IMG/VR virus record: IMGVR_UViG_3300035670_000345
Coordinates: 1-47,811 of that record
DNA: 47,811 nt
Strand: one strand, 5' to 3'
Source of the DNA: a virus
Shown here: positions 33,566 to 41,029 of the stretch, piece after piece
Position numbering within the stretch: position 1 is the first letter of the stretch
Layout: the number at the start of each line of letters is the position of its first letter
The notes under the pieces: model-generated
Told to the model about the DNA's origin: nothing
The model's database searches: none
Seen by the model: only the letters and a program-made list of their open reading frames with translations
Position numbers and translations under genes: made by a program

Positions 33566-35056
33566 TTAACTTTCCGCTTTGATTCTTTGTTGTTCTAAGA
33601 AGCCCATTCCGTCAGTCTTTTCTTTAGCAAAAGAAGGTCGCGTAGGCTTGATAACAGGTACTGGCGCTTTATATCTACTTGCAACAGTTGCATTCGCAGG
33701 AACTGCTGGATCATTAGATGTTGGCGGAACAATATTTGTTACAATGCTATTTAACGTTGTTAGCAAAGTGCTGACATAAAAATTCGGTCCAAATACTTTA
33801 ACACCACCCAAAATGTCATCTCCTCCTTCTGGAAGTTCAATTCCAGTTTTTTCACGAATAAGTTCGCGAATAGCAGCGGAAATTGGATTAGGTATACCAG
33901 CAATAGATGTTAAACCACCAGATGAGTGTAGCGCTCCAGCTCCACCATAAGTTGCAAGAACACCTTCTGATCTCATATCAAGTTTACCAGCGCCATAAAC
34001 TTTAGTTCTGCCTTGACCAAATAGATGCAAGTCTTTGTCGGCTGAAATTTTAATATTATATCCTTTCATATTAATATCGCCAGCCGACTCAAAATCGATA
34101 CCGTCGCACTGAATTACAAGTTTACCATTAACTTTTAGGAACATATCAGACTGAACAGTCTCATCGCGAGCACCATTAATATATGTTTTCTGATTGCCCA
34201 TTACAATGTCATACTTATTATTAAATGTTTTTTGTTTTACTGAACCTGATGGCAAAAATTCTAATGTAGATCCAGTTCTGTGAGACAACTGAACACGCTC
34301 AAATTCTGGTGTATCATCCATCTCAAAGGCATGTCCTGATTCCGTTTCAGTTACATTGTTAAATGGGTATTTCGCGTTGAATGACGGAAATGGTTCATTC
34401 CAAACAGTTTGAGCACGTTTACTTCGTGTAGATCTACCTTTATCTTCTCTAGCACTTTTAATATTTACAACACGATTTTTACGTTGAAAATCTATTGTTG
34501 TTCCTGTAATAGAAGCAGAACGAACACCTAAACTAGTTCCCGTTGTTGCGCTTTCAATTCTTTCTGGTCGCGCTAGTCTACTTACTGTTGGTTCATTTAA
34601 AATACTAGGATATCTTCTGGCATAATCGCTACGAACAGAAGCGCCAGTACCATCATTTTTTAATTCAGATGCTCTAACTTTTCTTGGGAAAACAGGATTG
34701 ACGCTTGCTGCTTTTTCGCCAGCATCATATGGATCAAAGAACCCCTGCGTTGATCCGCGGATTTCTTCAGGGATACCTGGGACTGTTCCCATCAAGATTG
34801 GATATTTGCCTTCCTTTCCATCAGCAAAGAAACCAAATACCATGGTTCCTTCTGTTGGTGGCTGTGTAGATTTACTACCAAAAGGAACAATTGGGTGAGC
34901 CCATGGTAAATCTTCAATTGCTATGGAGGCGCGATCGCTGTTATGCCAACCAAAACAACGAACTTTACATCTGCCGAGATTGAGCGGATCAAAGCGATCT
35001 TCAACCACTCCAAACCACCAAACGAATTCACCTATGCCTAAAAAATCTGGTTGCAT
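33566..35056 (-). CDS. gp5: Baseplate hub / tail needle protein gp5, without lysozyme domain
   Basis: The product has 496 residues from the ATG at 35056, with GAGGG 7 nt upstream; a GTG at 35059 would add one residue. The N-terminal OB-fold segment matches T4 gp5: WWFGVVEDRFDPLNLGRCKVR (T4: WFVGVVEDRMDPLKLGRVRVR), then EDLPWAHPIVP and GTMVFGFFADG. T4 gp5 next has a phage lysozyme domain; here about residues 110-240 are a basic, low-complexity linker without it. A beta-helix needle region follows (HRTGSTLEFLPSGSVKQKTF, then alternating strands to about residue 370), as in gp5C and VgrG. The C-terminus is proline-rich. It follows the gp27 gene as in hub operons. It is the trimeric membrane-piercing spike. 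Confidence 0.9.
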   Translation of the reverse strand: MQPDFLGIGEFVWWFGVVEDRFDPLNLGRCKVRCFGWHNSDRASIAIEDLPWAHPIVPFGSKSTQPPTEGTMVFGFFADGKEGKYPILMGTVPGIPEEIRGSTQGFFDPYDAGEKAASVNPVFPRKVRASELKNDGTGASVRSDYARRYPSILNEPTVSRLARPERIESATTGTSLGVRSASITGTTIDFQRKNRVVNIKSAREDKGRSTRSKRAQTVWNEPFPSFNAKYPFNNVTETESGHAFEMDDTPEFERVQLSHRTGSTLEFLPSGSVKQKTFNNKYDIVMGNQKTYINGARDETVQSDMFLKVNGKLVIQCDGIDFESAGDINMKGYNIKISADKDLHLFGQGRTKVYGAGKLDMRSEGVLATYGGAGALHSSGGLTSIAGIPNPISAAIRELIREKTGIELPEGGDDILGGVKVFGPNFYVSTLLTTLNSIVTNIVPPTSNDPAVPANATVASRYKAPVPVIKPTRPSFAKEKTDGMGFLEQQRIKAES

Positions 35057-35058
35057 CA

Positions 35059-36414
35059 CTATGCCCTCAATGCAGCAGAATAATCTTTACTATCAGTTGA
35101 AACTTCATATTGTGATGTAACAGAGTTTTTACACAATTCTATAACAGTTTGCAATCCTTCTCTAGGAATAAATGTGTGTCTAACTTTGGTGATGAGATAC
35201 TTCCCTGAATAAAATGGGTCTAATAAACGTTCATTTGGTTCTTCTGGTACAAATGCAGGCATATTAAAGTTTACGCTGTATCCTATAGTGTACGCAGGAT
35301 TTCCTGGAACAACGCACTTTACGCTTGTATTGAATAGCGCATTTAATTGCATTTTTCTTTGCATTAATACTTCTTCAATATTTGTATTATTTTCTCTGTA
35401 TCCACGTTCAATCATATAAGGAACATTTGTTTGCCCAAAATTAGTCAAAGCATATTTAATATTGTTTTGATATTCTTCATATACTCGTTTGTTGTTTCTA
35501 TTTTTAGCGTCGCTAAAATTTAATGCTTTTTCTAATCTAACTTGTTCTGGGATTGCGTTAAATGCATTAATTCGTTTCTGGCTGTATTTTTGTCTAACCA
35601 AATCTAGCGTATACAGCGTTCCAGCAAACATAGGTTTTTCGGTATTCTTTAGCATATCAAATACACTATTGAACACAAAAGAATTAATATCTGTAATGTT
35701 TTTATATGCAGCCTCATCAGTAGAATTAGCAATTCTAGCAGTACTGTAATTTAAATCAACAGCAGCATCGCTACTAGCAAGAGATTCTATTGATTTAAAA
35801 TTAAATCCTTCTGAGTTTTCAAAAAACAAAAATGTTGATTTGTTTGGGCTATACGCATACTCTGATAGTTTATTAATTGCTTCAATAGGTTTGTACAATG
35901 TGAACAAGTAGTCTGTTCTACCATAAGATGGCTCAAAATTTTTGTTAATTAATTTACTGTTAGGAACTTTTAAATAATCTTTTAAAATGCCTATCACGTG
36001 ATCTGTGACAGATTTATTTTTCAATGACTTCGAAACATACTGTTGGTTCGAGAATATTAACTCCTCAGAACAAAAATGTAACACATATGTTTGCGCTTGA
36101 GTATTTTGTAAATGCTGACGATCAGTGACAGCATAAATTCTAAACATTTTGCTGTATGCTATTTCATCTTCGCCAGGTTTTTTAAATGAGATTTTGATAA
36201 ATTCTGTGCCATTAATCCCAAGCTGAGAGTACATATTAATGCCGTCTTTAATAACTATTCTTCCCGTAGTTACTGGCATCAAGATATCTTCAAAAATACT
36301 AAACGAATCATACATCAAACGAATATCTTGTCCGTTCGGAACGCTTGCTGAGAAAATTTTAATCTCATCAACATCAACGTCTCTACTGGTGAAGCTGGCG
36401 TCTAAATTAGCCAT
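35059..36414 (-). CDS. gp27: Baseplate hub subunit gp27
   Basis: The product has 451 residues against 391 in T4. It begins MANLDASFTSRDVDVDEIKI and has a gp27/VgrG-N-like course: GRIVIKDGINMYSQLGINGTEF, VLHFCSEELI, a long insert-rich centre, and a C-terminal beta barrel with SGKYLITKVRHTFIPREGLQTV, typical of hub proteins that form the trimeric socket for gp5. It lies between gp53 and gp5, overlaps gp53 by 8 nt and abuts gp5 (TAGTGATG). The start ATG is clear. The identification rests on the C-terminal hub motif and the neighbours; the N-terminus is too diverged for me to align. Confidence 0.8.
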   Translation of the reverse strand: MANLDASFTSRDVDVDEIKIFSASVPNGQDIRLMYDSFSIFEDILMPVTTGRIVIKDGINMYSQLGINGTEFIKISFKKPGEDEIAYSKMFRIYAVTDRQHLQNTQAQTYVLHFCSEELIFSNQQYVSKSLKNKSVTDHVIGILKDYLKVPNSKLINKNFEPSYGRTDYLFTLYKPIEAINKLSEYAYSPNKSTFLFFENSEGFNFKSIESLASSDAAVDLNYSTARIANSTDEAAYKNITDINSFVFNSVFDMLKNTEKPMFAGTLYTLDLVRQKYSQKRINAFNAIPEQVRLEKALNFSDAKNRNNKRVYEEYQNNIKYALTNFGQTNVPYMIERGYRENNTNIEEVLMQRKMQLNALFNTSVKCVVPGNPAYTIGYSVNFNMPAFVPEEPNERLLDPFYSGKYLITKVRHTFIPREGLQTVIELCKNSVTSQYEVSTDSKDYSAALRA

Positions 36415-37093
36415 TTAGTAATACACCAAGTTCATTTTTTAGAGGTTGTATGTATTCGCGTCGTAAGATTTTAATTTGTCTTTTTTTCTCATTTTCTTCG
36501 AATTCATAATCATATACAGAAACAGGTTTATATGTGCTTTTCTTTGTTAAGTATGCGGTTATTGCGCTGTTAGCGTTAGCATTGTTCGCTCTGAATACAA
36601 TAGGAAACGCATTTAACTCTGGGCTATTTTGTAACTTTGTTGTTAGAGTGTTTGATGTATAGTTATACTGCTCTAATGTTACAATGCTTGTATTTTTAGT
36701 GACTGTTGTTGGTCCATTGACCTCTATAAGAGTATCTTCAACTTCAAGTTCATAATGATGCGTTGTTGAAAATGCAAGTGAGATGTTATTAAACCCATAC
36801 TGTTTTAAAATTTTATTTTCAAGAGCAATAGTTGTAAGCGGAAAATCGAACAATGGATCCTTAAGATCATTGATCATACATATAATCCAGTGAAGAGTTG
36901 CATCGCCATATTCTTTAAAGGCAACAATTTCAGGCGTGTCTCCATCTTGCAATTGATACTTGTAAAACACAGAAGAATTTGTTGTAATATTAGAATTGAA
37001 ACGAACACGAGATAAGATGTTCGTTGCAAGTTTAGGAGTTTCATTGACAATGTCGAATGTGTAAAGTCGTTTTGGAAATCTAGAAAAATACAT
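36407..37093 (-). CDS. gp53: Baseplate wedge subunit gp53
   Basis: The product has 228 residues against 196 in T4. It begins MYFSRFPKRLYTFD. It shares with T4 gp53 the central KYQLQDGDTPEIVAFKEYGDATLHWIICMINDLKDP (first part YRLRTYYIKGSPRPEELANAIYG in T4) and, near the end, YDYEFEENEKKRQIKILRREYIQ, aligned with T4 YEAAVLENEKLRQIKIIAKS. gp53 clamps the wedges around the hub and also contacts gp25 and gp48. The start overlaps gp48 as TAATG and the end overlaps gp27 by 8 nt. A LysM-like clamp role is known for the family. Confidence 0.9.
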   Translation of the reverse strand: MYFSRFPKRLYTFDIVNETPKLATNILSRVRFNSNITTNSSVFYKYQLQDGDTPEIVAFKEYGDATLHWIICMINDLKDPLFDFPLTTIALENKILKQYGFNNISLAFSTTHHYELEVEDTLIEVNGPTTVTKNTSIVTLEQYNYTSNTLTTKLQNSPELNAFPIVFRANNANANSAITAYLTKKSTYKPVSVYDYEFEENEKKRQIKILRREYIQPLKNELGVLLNG

Positions 37094-38307
37094 TAGTATA
37101 GACCATCCTCTTGAACAAAATCTTGCCTGGTGAGAATAGATGCTTCTTGAAAAGTTAGTGAAAGTCTCACCTGGACTGGGGCACCATCAGCGAAAGTTGC
37201 AAATGTTCCAGCTGAAGTATAATCTACAGTAATATCTCTTAAAACACTTTTTTTTGTTTTAAATAAAAACGTATTTTGGTTTCGGGCTATTACACTGCCT
37301 GGATTGTGGAATTCAATTTCAAACTGGGCTGGTGGAATATAATATCTGCCCACTGTTCCTTTAGGAATTTCAGGATGAGAATATATTTTAAGTTGTTTAA
37401 TAATATTAGAAATTGCTTTGCTGTCTATAGAATTTTTAGCAGTTAAAATAAAATCGAATTGAAACTGTCGAAGTTGTGGATTGCTATAAATCATTTCCAA
37501 TTGAGGATTTACTGCTAATCCTGTTGTCCCGAAAAATATTCCTTTACTAGCATTGCTAATTCCAGGCAAGTTTCCTAGAATTCCTGCTGCTGCCTCCATA
37601 ATATAGGGATCTAATCCACCACCGCTCATCAAGTTGTTGCGTTTTGCTGCGATGGCTTGAGATAAGCCACCTATGACGCCAAACGCTTGTGTTAAACTGA
37701 GTTCTTCATAATTTTGAGTATATTGAGATGCTAGATTTTCTGGCATTGGTAAAGCCAAAGCAAACTCAACTTGTTGCATATTACGTTTTAGGCTAAAGTT
37801 TTTTAGTCTTTTTAGAGGTTGTCTAACTAGGTCGCCCTGCTCTAAACCTGCAACCTGCTCTATTTTACTTGCCGCTGTTGATCCAACAGCGGCTCCGACT
37901 ACAGCGCCGCCAGCGCCGCCAGCAGCATAGCCAGCTGCAGCTCCAGCTGCTGCTTCTGGCGACAAAAATGGTGTCACATTTCCAAATTCTTCTGCTGCTG
38001 AGACGCCAGACTGTACAATATCAGGGGAGTTTGGATCAGTGGAAGTTTCATCAACTCGACTACTATCGCCTTCAATTCTTCTAATCTCAAAAATTTTAAT
38101 TAGCGTATAAGGAATGTCTAAACTTTCAATAGCACTAGGAAACGAAATGTATTTTAGTGTTTCATTAGGTCTATTCGCTGAATCTGAGCCAAGTTCTTGT
38201 GGGTTACTAGTATTTTCTGTGGTAACGCTCGTATCAGGTTCAACGCCTTCGATTTCTGCGCCTTGATTTGGGTCCAAAGCTGATCCTATGCCTAAAGCGT
38301 CTGCCAT
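37093..38307 (-). CDS. gp48: Baseplate tail-tube cap gp48 with glycine-zipper insert
   Basis: The product has 404 residues against 364 in T4. The C-terminal half has the T4-like tube-cap layout: FGTTGLAVNPQLEMIYSNP, RQFQFDFILTAKN and, near the end, VQVRLSLTFQEASILTRQDF (T4 gp48 ends FTLEITMREIITLNRASLYTGTF). gp48 sits on top of the hub and, with gp54, primes tube polymerisation. About residues 117-147 are a hydrophobic Ala/Gly-rich stretch (GYAAGGAGGAVVGAAVG), a glycine-zipper pattern more usual in membrane-inserting segments. The N-terminal 110 residues are acidic and probably flexible. The ATG at 38307 is preceded by AGGA. It heads the minus-strand hub operon gp48-gp53-gp27-gp5. Confidence 0.82.
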   Translation of the reverse strand: MADALGIGSALDPNQGAEIEGVEPDTSVTTENTSNPQELGSDSANRPNETLKYISFPSAIESLDIPYTLIKIFEIRRIEGDSSRVDETSTDPNSPDIVQSGVSAAEEFGNVTPFLSPEAAAGAAAGYAAGGAGGAVVGAAVGSTAASKIEQVAGLEQGDLVRQPLKRLKNFSLKRNMQQVEFALALPMPENLASQYTQNYEELSLTQAFGVIGGLSQAIAAKRNNLMSGGGLDPYIMEAAAGILGNLPGISNASKGIFFGTTGLAVNPQLEMIYSNPQLRQFQFDFILTAKNSIDSKAISNIIKQLKIYSHPEIPKGTVGRYYIPPAQFEIEFHNPGSVIARNQNTFLFKTKKSVLRDITVDYTSAGTFATFADGAPVQVRLSLTFQEASILTRQDFVQEDGLY

Positions 38308-38320
38308 TGATTGTAATTCC

Positions 38321-38328
38321 TATAAATA
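38321..38328 (+). promoter_or_regulatory. Late promoter (TATAAATA), 4 nt before gp4 ATG
   Basis: A perfect T4 late octamer lies in the 25-bp gap between divergent gp48 and gp4. T4 spacing puts the transcript start on the gp4 ATG (38333-38335). No Shine-Dalgarno sequence is visible before gp4, so a leaderless late mRNA is possible. Confidence 0.55.
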
Positions 38329-38332
38329 ATTG

Positions 38333-38770
38333 ATGGCTTATTCTGGAAAATTTAGTCCGAAAAATCCCAATAAATATTTAGGTGACCCAACAAACATTTG
38401 GTATCGCAGTTTGTGGGAGCGCCGAGTAATGGTGCACCTAGACGATAATTCAAGTGTGGTTGAGTGGTCTAGCGAAGAAATCGTCATACCATATTTATCC
38501 CCAGTGGATAATCGTTGGCATCGATATTTTCCAGATTTCTTCGTCAGGATTAGAAATAAAATGGGGATGTTAGAGGGAATTATACTAGAAGTGAAGCCAA
38601 AAAGCCAAGCAGTTCCACCTAAAATCGGTAAAAAGATCACCAAGCGAGTTATAAATGAAGTTATGACTTATGGTGTAAATGAAGCAAAGTGGATAGCTGC
38701 CAAGGAATATTGTAAGACCAGAAATTGGACCTTTAAAGTAATCACAGAACAAGAACTATTTGGAAAGTAA
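38333..38770 (+). CDS. gp4: Head completion protein gp4
   Basis: The product has 145 residues against 150 in T4. The ATG at 38333 gives MAYSGKFSPKNPNKYLGDP and the family block WYRSLWERRVMVHLDDN, then EEIVIPYLSPVDNRWHRYFPDF and IILEVKPKSQ. The E...D...ExK spacing resembles TnsA-like endonuclease folds, which suits its known link to DNA ends at packaging. gp4 (also called gp50/65 in older maps) completes the filled head before tail joining. It is the first gene of a plus-strand run. A TTG at 38330 would add one residue. A late octamer lies 4 nt upstream. Confidence 0.9.
   Translation: MAYSGKFSPKNPNKYLGDPTNIWYRSLWERRVMVHLDDNSSVVEWSSEEIVIPYLSPVDNRWHRYFPDFFVRIRNKMGMLEGIILEVKPKSQAVPPKIGKKITKRVINEVMTYGVNEAKWIAAKEYCKTRNWTFKVITEQELFGK
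38375..38382 (-). promoter_or_regulatory. Late promoter candidate (CCTAAATA) for the gp48 operon
   Basis: On the minus strand CCTAAATA lies in the 5' part of gp4 and would start RNA near 38369, leaving a leader of about 62 nt before the gp48 ATG. The same site reads AATAAATA on the plus strand (38369-38376), so it is partly palindromic. A second minus-strand match (GATAAATA at 38492-38499) is further away. Confidence 0.4.
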
Positions 38771-39319
38771 ATGGCATCACTGATAGATAAATTAAATCGT
38801 GAAATGACAGCTGCTGGGATCAGACCCAGAACAGGTGCAGCCAGATCTTGGTTAGCATCAAAACTGTCAGATCTAAAGATACCAACAAACCGATCCAATG
38901 TTCTAAATGATCCTAAACGCATATCAGCCAAAACGTTTATTGGGAGAATGTACTTTTTCAGTTATGACGCAAAGTACAAAGAAACGTTACCTGTATGGGA
39001 TAAATTCCCGCTAGTCATTCCAATAGAAATTTACAGCGATGGCTTTTTAGGTTTGAACCTTCATTATCTAGACCCATACAGCAGACTAATATTACTGGAT
39101 AAACTGCAAGATTTTATTAATAACGATAAATATGATGATACAACTCGAATGAATCTTTCTTATGATTTATTGTCCAGTTCGAGAAGATATAAACTAATTG
39201 AAGGTTGCATAAAGCGATATCTTTCTAGTCACATACGGTCTTCTGTCGTTTACATAGAGCCTGATAATTGGGAAACGGCGATATTTTTACCAACTGCAAA
39301 AATGGTGTATAGAAAATAA
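38771..39319 (+). CDS. Conserved T4-like virion gene of unknown function (182 aa)
   Basis: ATG directly after the gp4 stop (TAAATG). The product begins MASLIDKLNREMTAAGIRPR and contains YFFSYDAKYKETLPVWDKFP followed by IPIEIYSDGFLGLNLHYL, a conserved-looking core I associate with T4-like marine phages without a firm name. A helical region (YSRLILLDKLQDF...) and a basic end (TAKMVYRK) follow. In T4, gp4 is beside gp2 (DNA end protector) and gp3, so one of these roles is possible by position, but I cannot align it with either. It overlaps the next gene as TAATG. Confidence 0.75.
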   Translation: MASLIDKLNREMTAAGIRPRTGAARSWLASKLSDLKIPTNRSNVLNDPKRISAKTFIGRMYFFSYDAKYKETLPVWDKFPLVIPIEIYSDGFLGLNLHYLDPYSRLILLDKLQDFINNDKYDDTTRMNLSYDLLSSSRRYKLIEGCIKRYLSSHIRSSVVYIEPDNWETAIFLPTAKMVYRK

Positions 39320-40023
39320 TGGTAGATAATTCACTTATATCAACCGATCTCGCTGAGATAACTGTTGACTCTGTTAGAGTACCTTCTTGGCGCTTTAATA
39401 TTGATGACATAAAGCGTTTAAACTTCCTCAAAGCATGCAGATTTGGTTTCTTTCTGCCTTCTGTTCCTAGGTGCTTTTCGGTAAACAATATAGTACTGCC
39501 TCCAAAAACAGTGCAGAATATGAGATTTTTGTGCGATTCAGTAGAGTTCCCAGGTAAAAGTTTAGAAACAGTTGAATACAAAATCGCAGGTAAAAACAGA
39601 GCGAAGATTCCATATCTACGAAGATATAATGAAATTAATCTTTCATTTTATCATGAAACAGAATTTCCAATGTACGATTTTTTCTCCGACTGGCTAGATT
39701 TAGCATCACCAAGAGATACTAGAAACTCGTACTATGACGATATCGTTGTGCCAAATTTAATTCTAATTCAATTTGACGCAGTCGCTGAAAATAGAATTGC
39801 TATTCGCAAGGGTATGAAGAAATACTTTACTGTCAGATGTAAAAATGCTTTCCCAACCAATGTAGCATCTATGCAAGGTAATTGGGCGGATGAAGGCTAT
39901 CACAAATTAAACGTTACATTTACCATAGAAGAATTTGAAGTTGTTGCAGGAGATCCACGTTCTAAGATTGGTAATTTTGCGTTAGAAGCTGATTCTGAAC
40001 AAACAGCACCAACAAAGGAATGA
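39319..40023 (+). CDS. gp54: Tail-tube-fold protein, probable gp54 tube initiator
   Basis: The product has 234 residues. After a 25-residue leader it shows a tail-tube-like beta barrel: FGFFLPSVPRCF, RFLCDSVEFPGKSLETVEYK, then YNEINLSFYHETEFPMYDFF, FTVRCKNAFPTNVASMQGNW and LNVTFTIEEFEV. This order (inner strands, W/D-rich loop, final strand ending in EEFEV) fits tail tube gp19 and the tube initiator gp54, which share the fold. Because it lies next to gp4, gp48 and gp26 hub genes and not beside a sheath gene, gp54 is preferred. T4 gp54 is longer (320 aa). The C-terminal 20 residues are acidic and flexible. Confidence 0.6.
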   Translation: MVDNSLISTDLAEITVDSVRVPSWRFNIDDIKRLNFLKACRFGFFLPSVPRCFSVNNIVLPPKTVQNMRFLCDSVEFPGKSLETVEYKIAGKNRAKIPYLRRYNEINLSFYHETEFPMYDFFSDWLDLASPRDTRNSYYDDIVVPNLILIQFDAVAENRIAIRKGMKKYFTVRCKNAFPTNVASMQGNWADEGYHKLNVTFTIEEFEVVAGDPRSKIGNFALEADSEQTAPTKE

Positions 40024-40037
40024 TTTAGAGGTTAGTT

Positions 40038-40793
40038 ATGCCATTACCAAAAATTGATTTGCCGTTATATGAATTGAAGATTTTATCTCAAAAGAAGCCT
40101 GTAAAGTTTAGACCATTTTTAGTAAAAGAAGAAAAACTTTTACTCATGGCTTTAGAGTCTGATGATGAAACTACAATAATGTCCACGATCAAGCAGGTTA
40201 TTAATAACTGTTTAGTCACGGAATTAGATATCGACTCATTGCCGATCTTTGATATTGAATACTTGTTCTTAAACATTAGAGCACGCTCTGTAGGTGAAAC
40301 TATTGAAACATTTTTCATTTGCCGCAATGCTACAGAATCTAAAGTAAACGAAGAAGGCGAAGAGGAGTTTATTGAGTGCGCTAATGCTATGAAGGTTTCA
40401 GTAAACCTTTTAGATATTAAGCCACCAAAGGCTGATGTTGATACTAAAATTAACTTGACTAATAAGATTGGAATGCAAATGAAGTTTCCAACTATAGCCA
40501 CATTTAAAACAGTACAGGCTGTAGCAAGTTCTGAAAATACTGAAAATATTTTTAATCTAATATATGATTGTTGTGAATATGTTTATGATTCTGATGGCAT
40601 GTATTATGCGAAAGAAACAACAAAAGAGGACTTTTATAACTTTCTTGAGTCGTTAACTCAAGAACAGTTTGACAGCATTGTTAGATTTTTTGAAGATCTC
40701 CCAACGCTAGAACATGACGTTGAACATAAATGCGAAAAATGTGGATTCGATCATAAACTCCACATGGAGGGTCTCAACGATTTTTTTACTTGA
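40038..40793 (+). CDS. gp26: Baseplate hub assembly protein gp26 (T4_baseplate family)
   Basis: The product has 251 residues against 208 in T4. It starts MPLPKIDLPLYELKILSQKK, then KFRPFLVKEEKLLLMALES and FDIEYLFLNIRARSVGETI, the typical course of the T4 baseplate protein family to which gp26 belongs. It has a Cys in FFICRN, a second near ECANAM, and a CEKCGFDH near the C-terminus, together resembling a zinc site. gp26 assists hub assembly with gp51 and gp28. AGAGG lies 6 nt before the ATG. The last codons overlap the next ORF. Confidence 0.85.
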   Translation: MPLPKIDLPLYELKILSQKKPVKFRPFLVKEEKLLLMALESDDETTIMSTIKQVINNCLVTELDIDSLPIFDIEYLFLNIRARSVGETIETFFICRNATESKVNEEGEEEFIECANAMKVSVNLLDIKPPKADVDTKINLTNKIGMQMKFPTIATFKTVQAVASSENTENIFNLIYDCCEYVYDSDGMYYAKETTKEDFYNFLESLTQEQFDSIVRFFEDLPTLEHDVEHKCEKCGFDHKLHMEGLNDFFT

Positions 40794-41029
40794 GCGTTCG
40801 TTATGCAAATTTGAGAAATTACTATAATAATATGTTTACGCTGGTACACCAGTACAAATATACATTGACTGAATTGGAAAACATGCTTCCTTGGGAACGA
40901 GATACTTATATCGGTATGGTTAATAATTGGGTTAAGGACGAAGAAGAAAGGATTAAGCAACAAAAAGAAAAGGCTACTCAAGATTTGAGAACCTTGATTA
41001 AAACCAAAAGTAGAACACCGAAAAGATGA
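40790..41029 (+). CDS. Small hub-operon protein with TTG start (79 aa)
   Basis: TTG at 40790 overlaps the gp26 stop (ACTTGA). The only ribosome-site candidate (GGAGGG) is about 20 nt upstream, so initiation probably depends on coupling. The product reads YYNNMFTLVHQYKYTLTELENMLPWERDTYI, then a charged helix (WVKDEEERIKQQKEK) and a basic tail. A short protein with an LPWERDxYxxML pattern follows gp26 in related phages and is sometimes annotated as a hub assembly factor (gp51-like). I judge that role plausible but not proven. The stop overlaps the tape-measure start as ATGA. Confidence 0.75.
   Translation: MSVRYANLRNYYNNMFTLVHQYKYTLTELENMLPWERDTYIGMVNNWVKDEEERIKQQKEKATQDLRTLIKTKSRTPKR

Noticed and set aside
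38492-38499. Minus-strand GATAAATA within gp4 as the gp48 promoter
   Set aside because: It is about 185 nt from gp48 inside conserved gp4 codons; the closer CCTAAATA at 38375-38382 is a better candidate.
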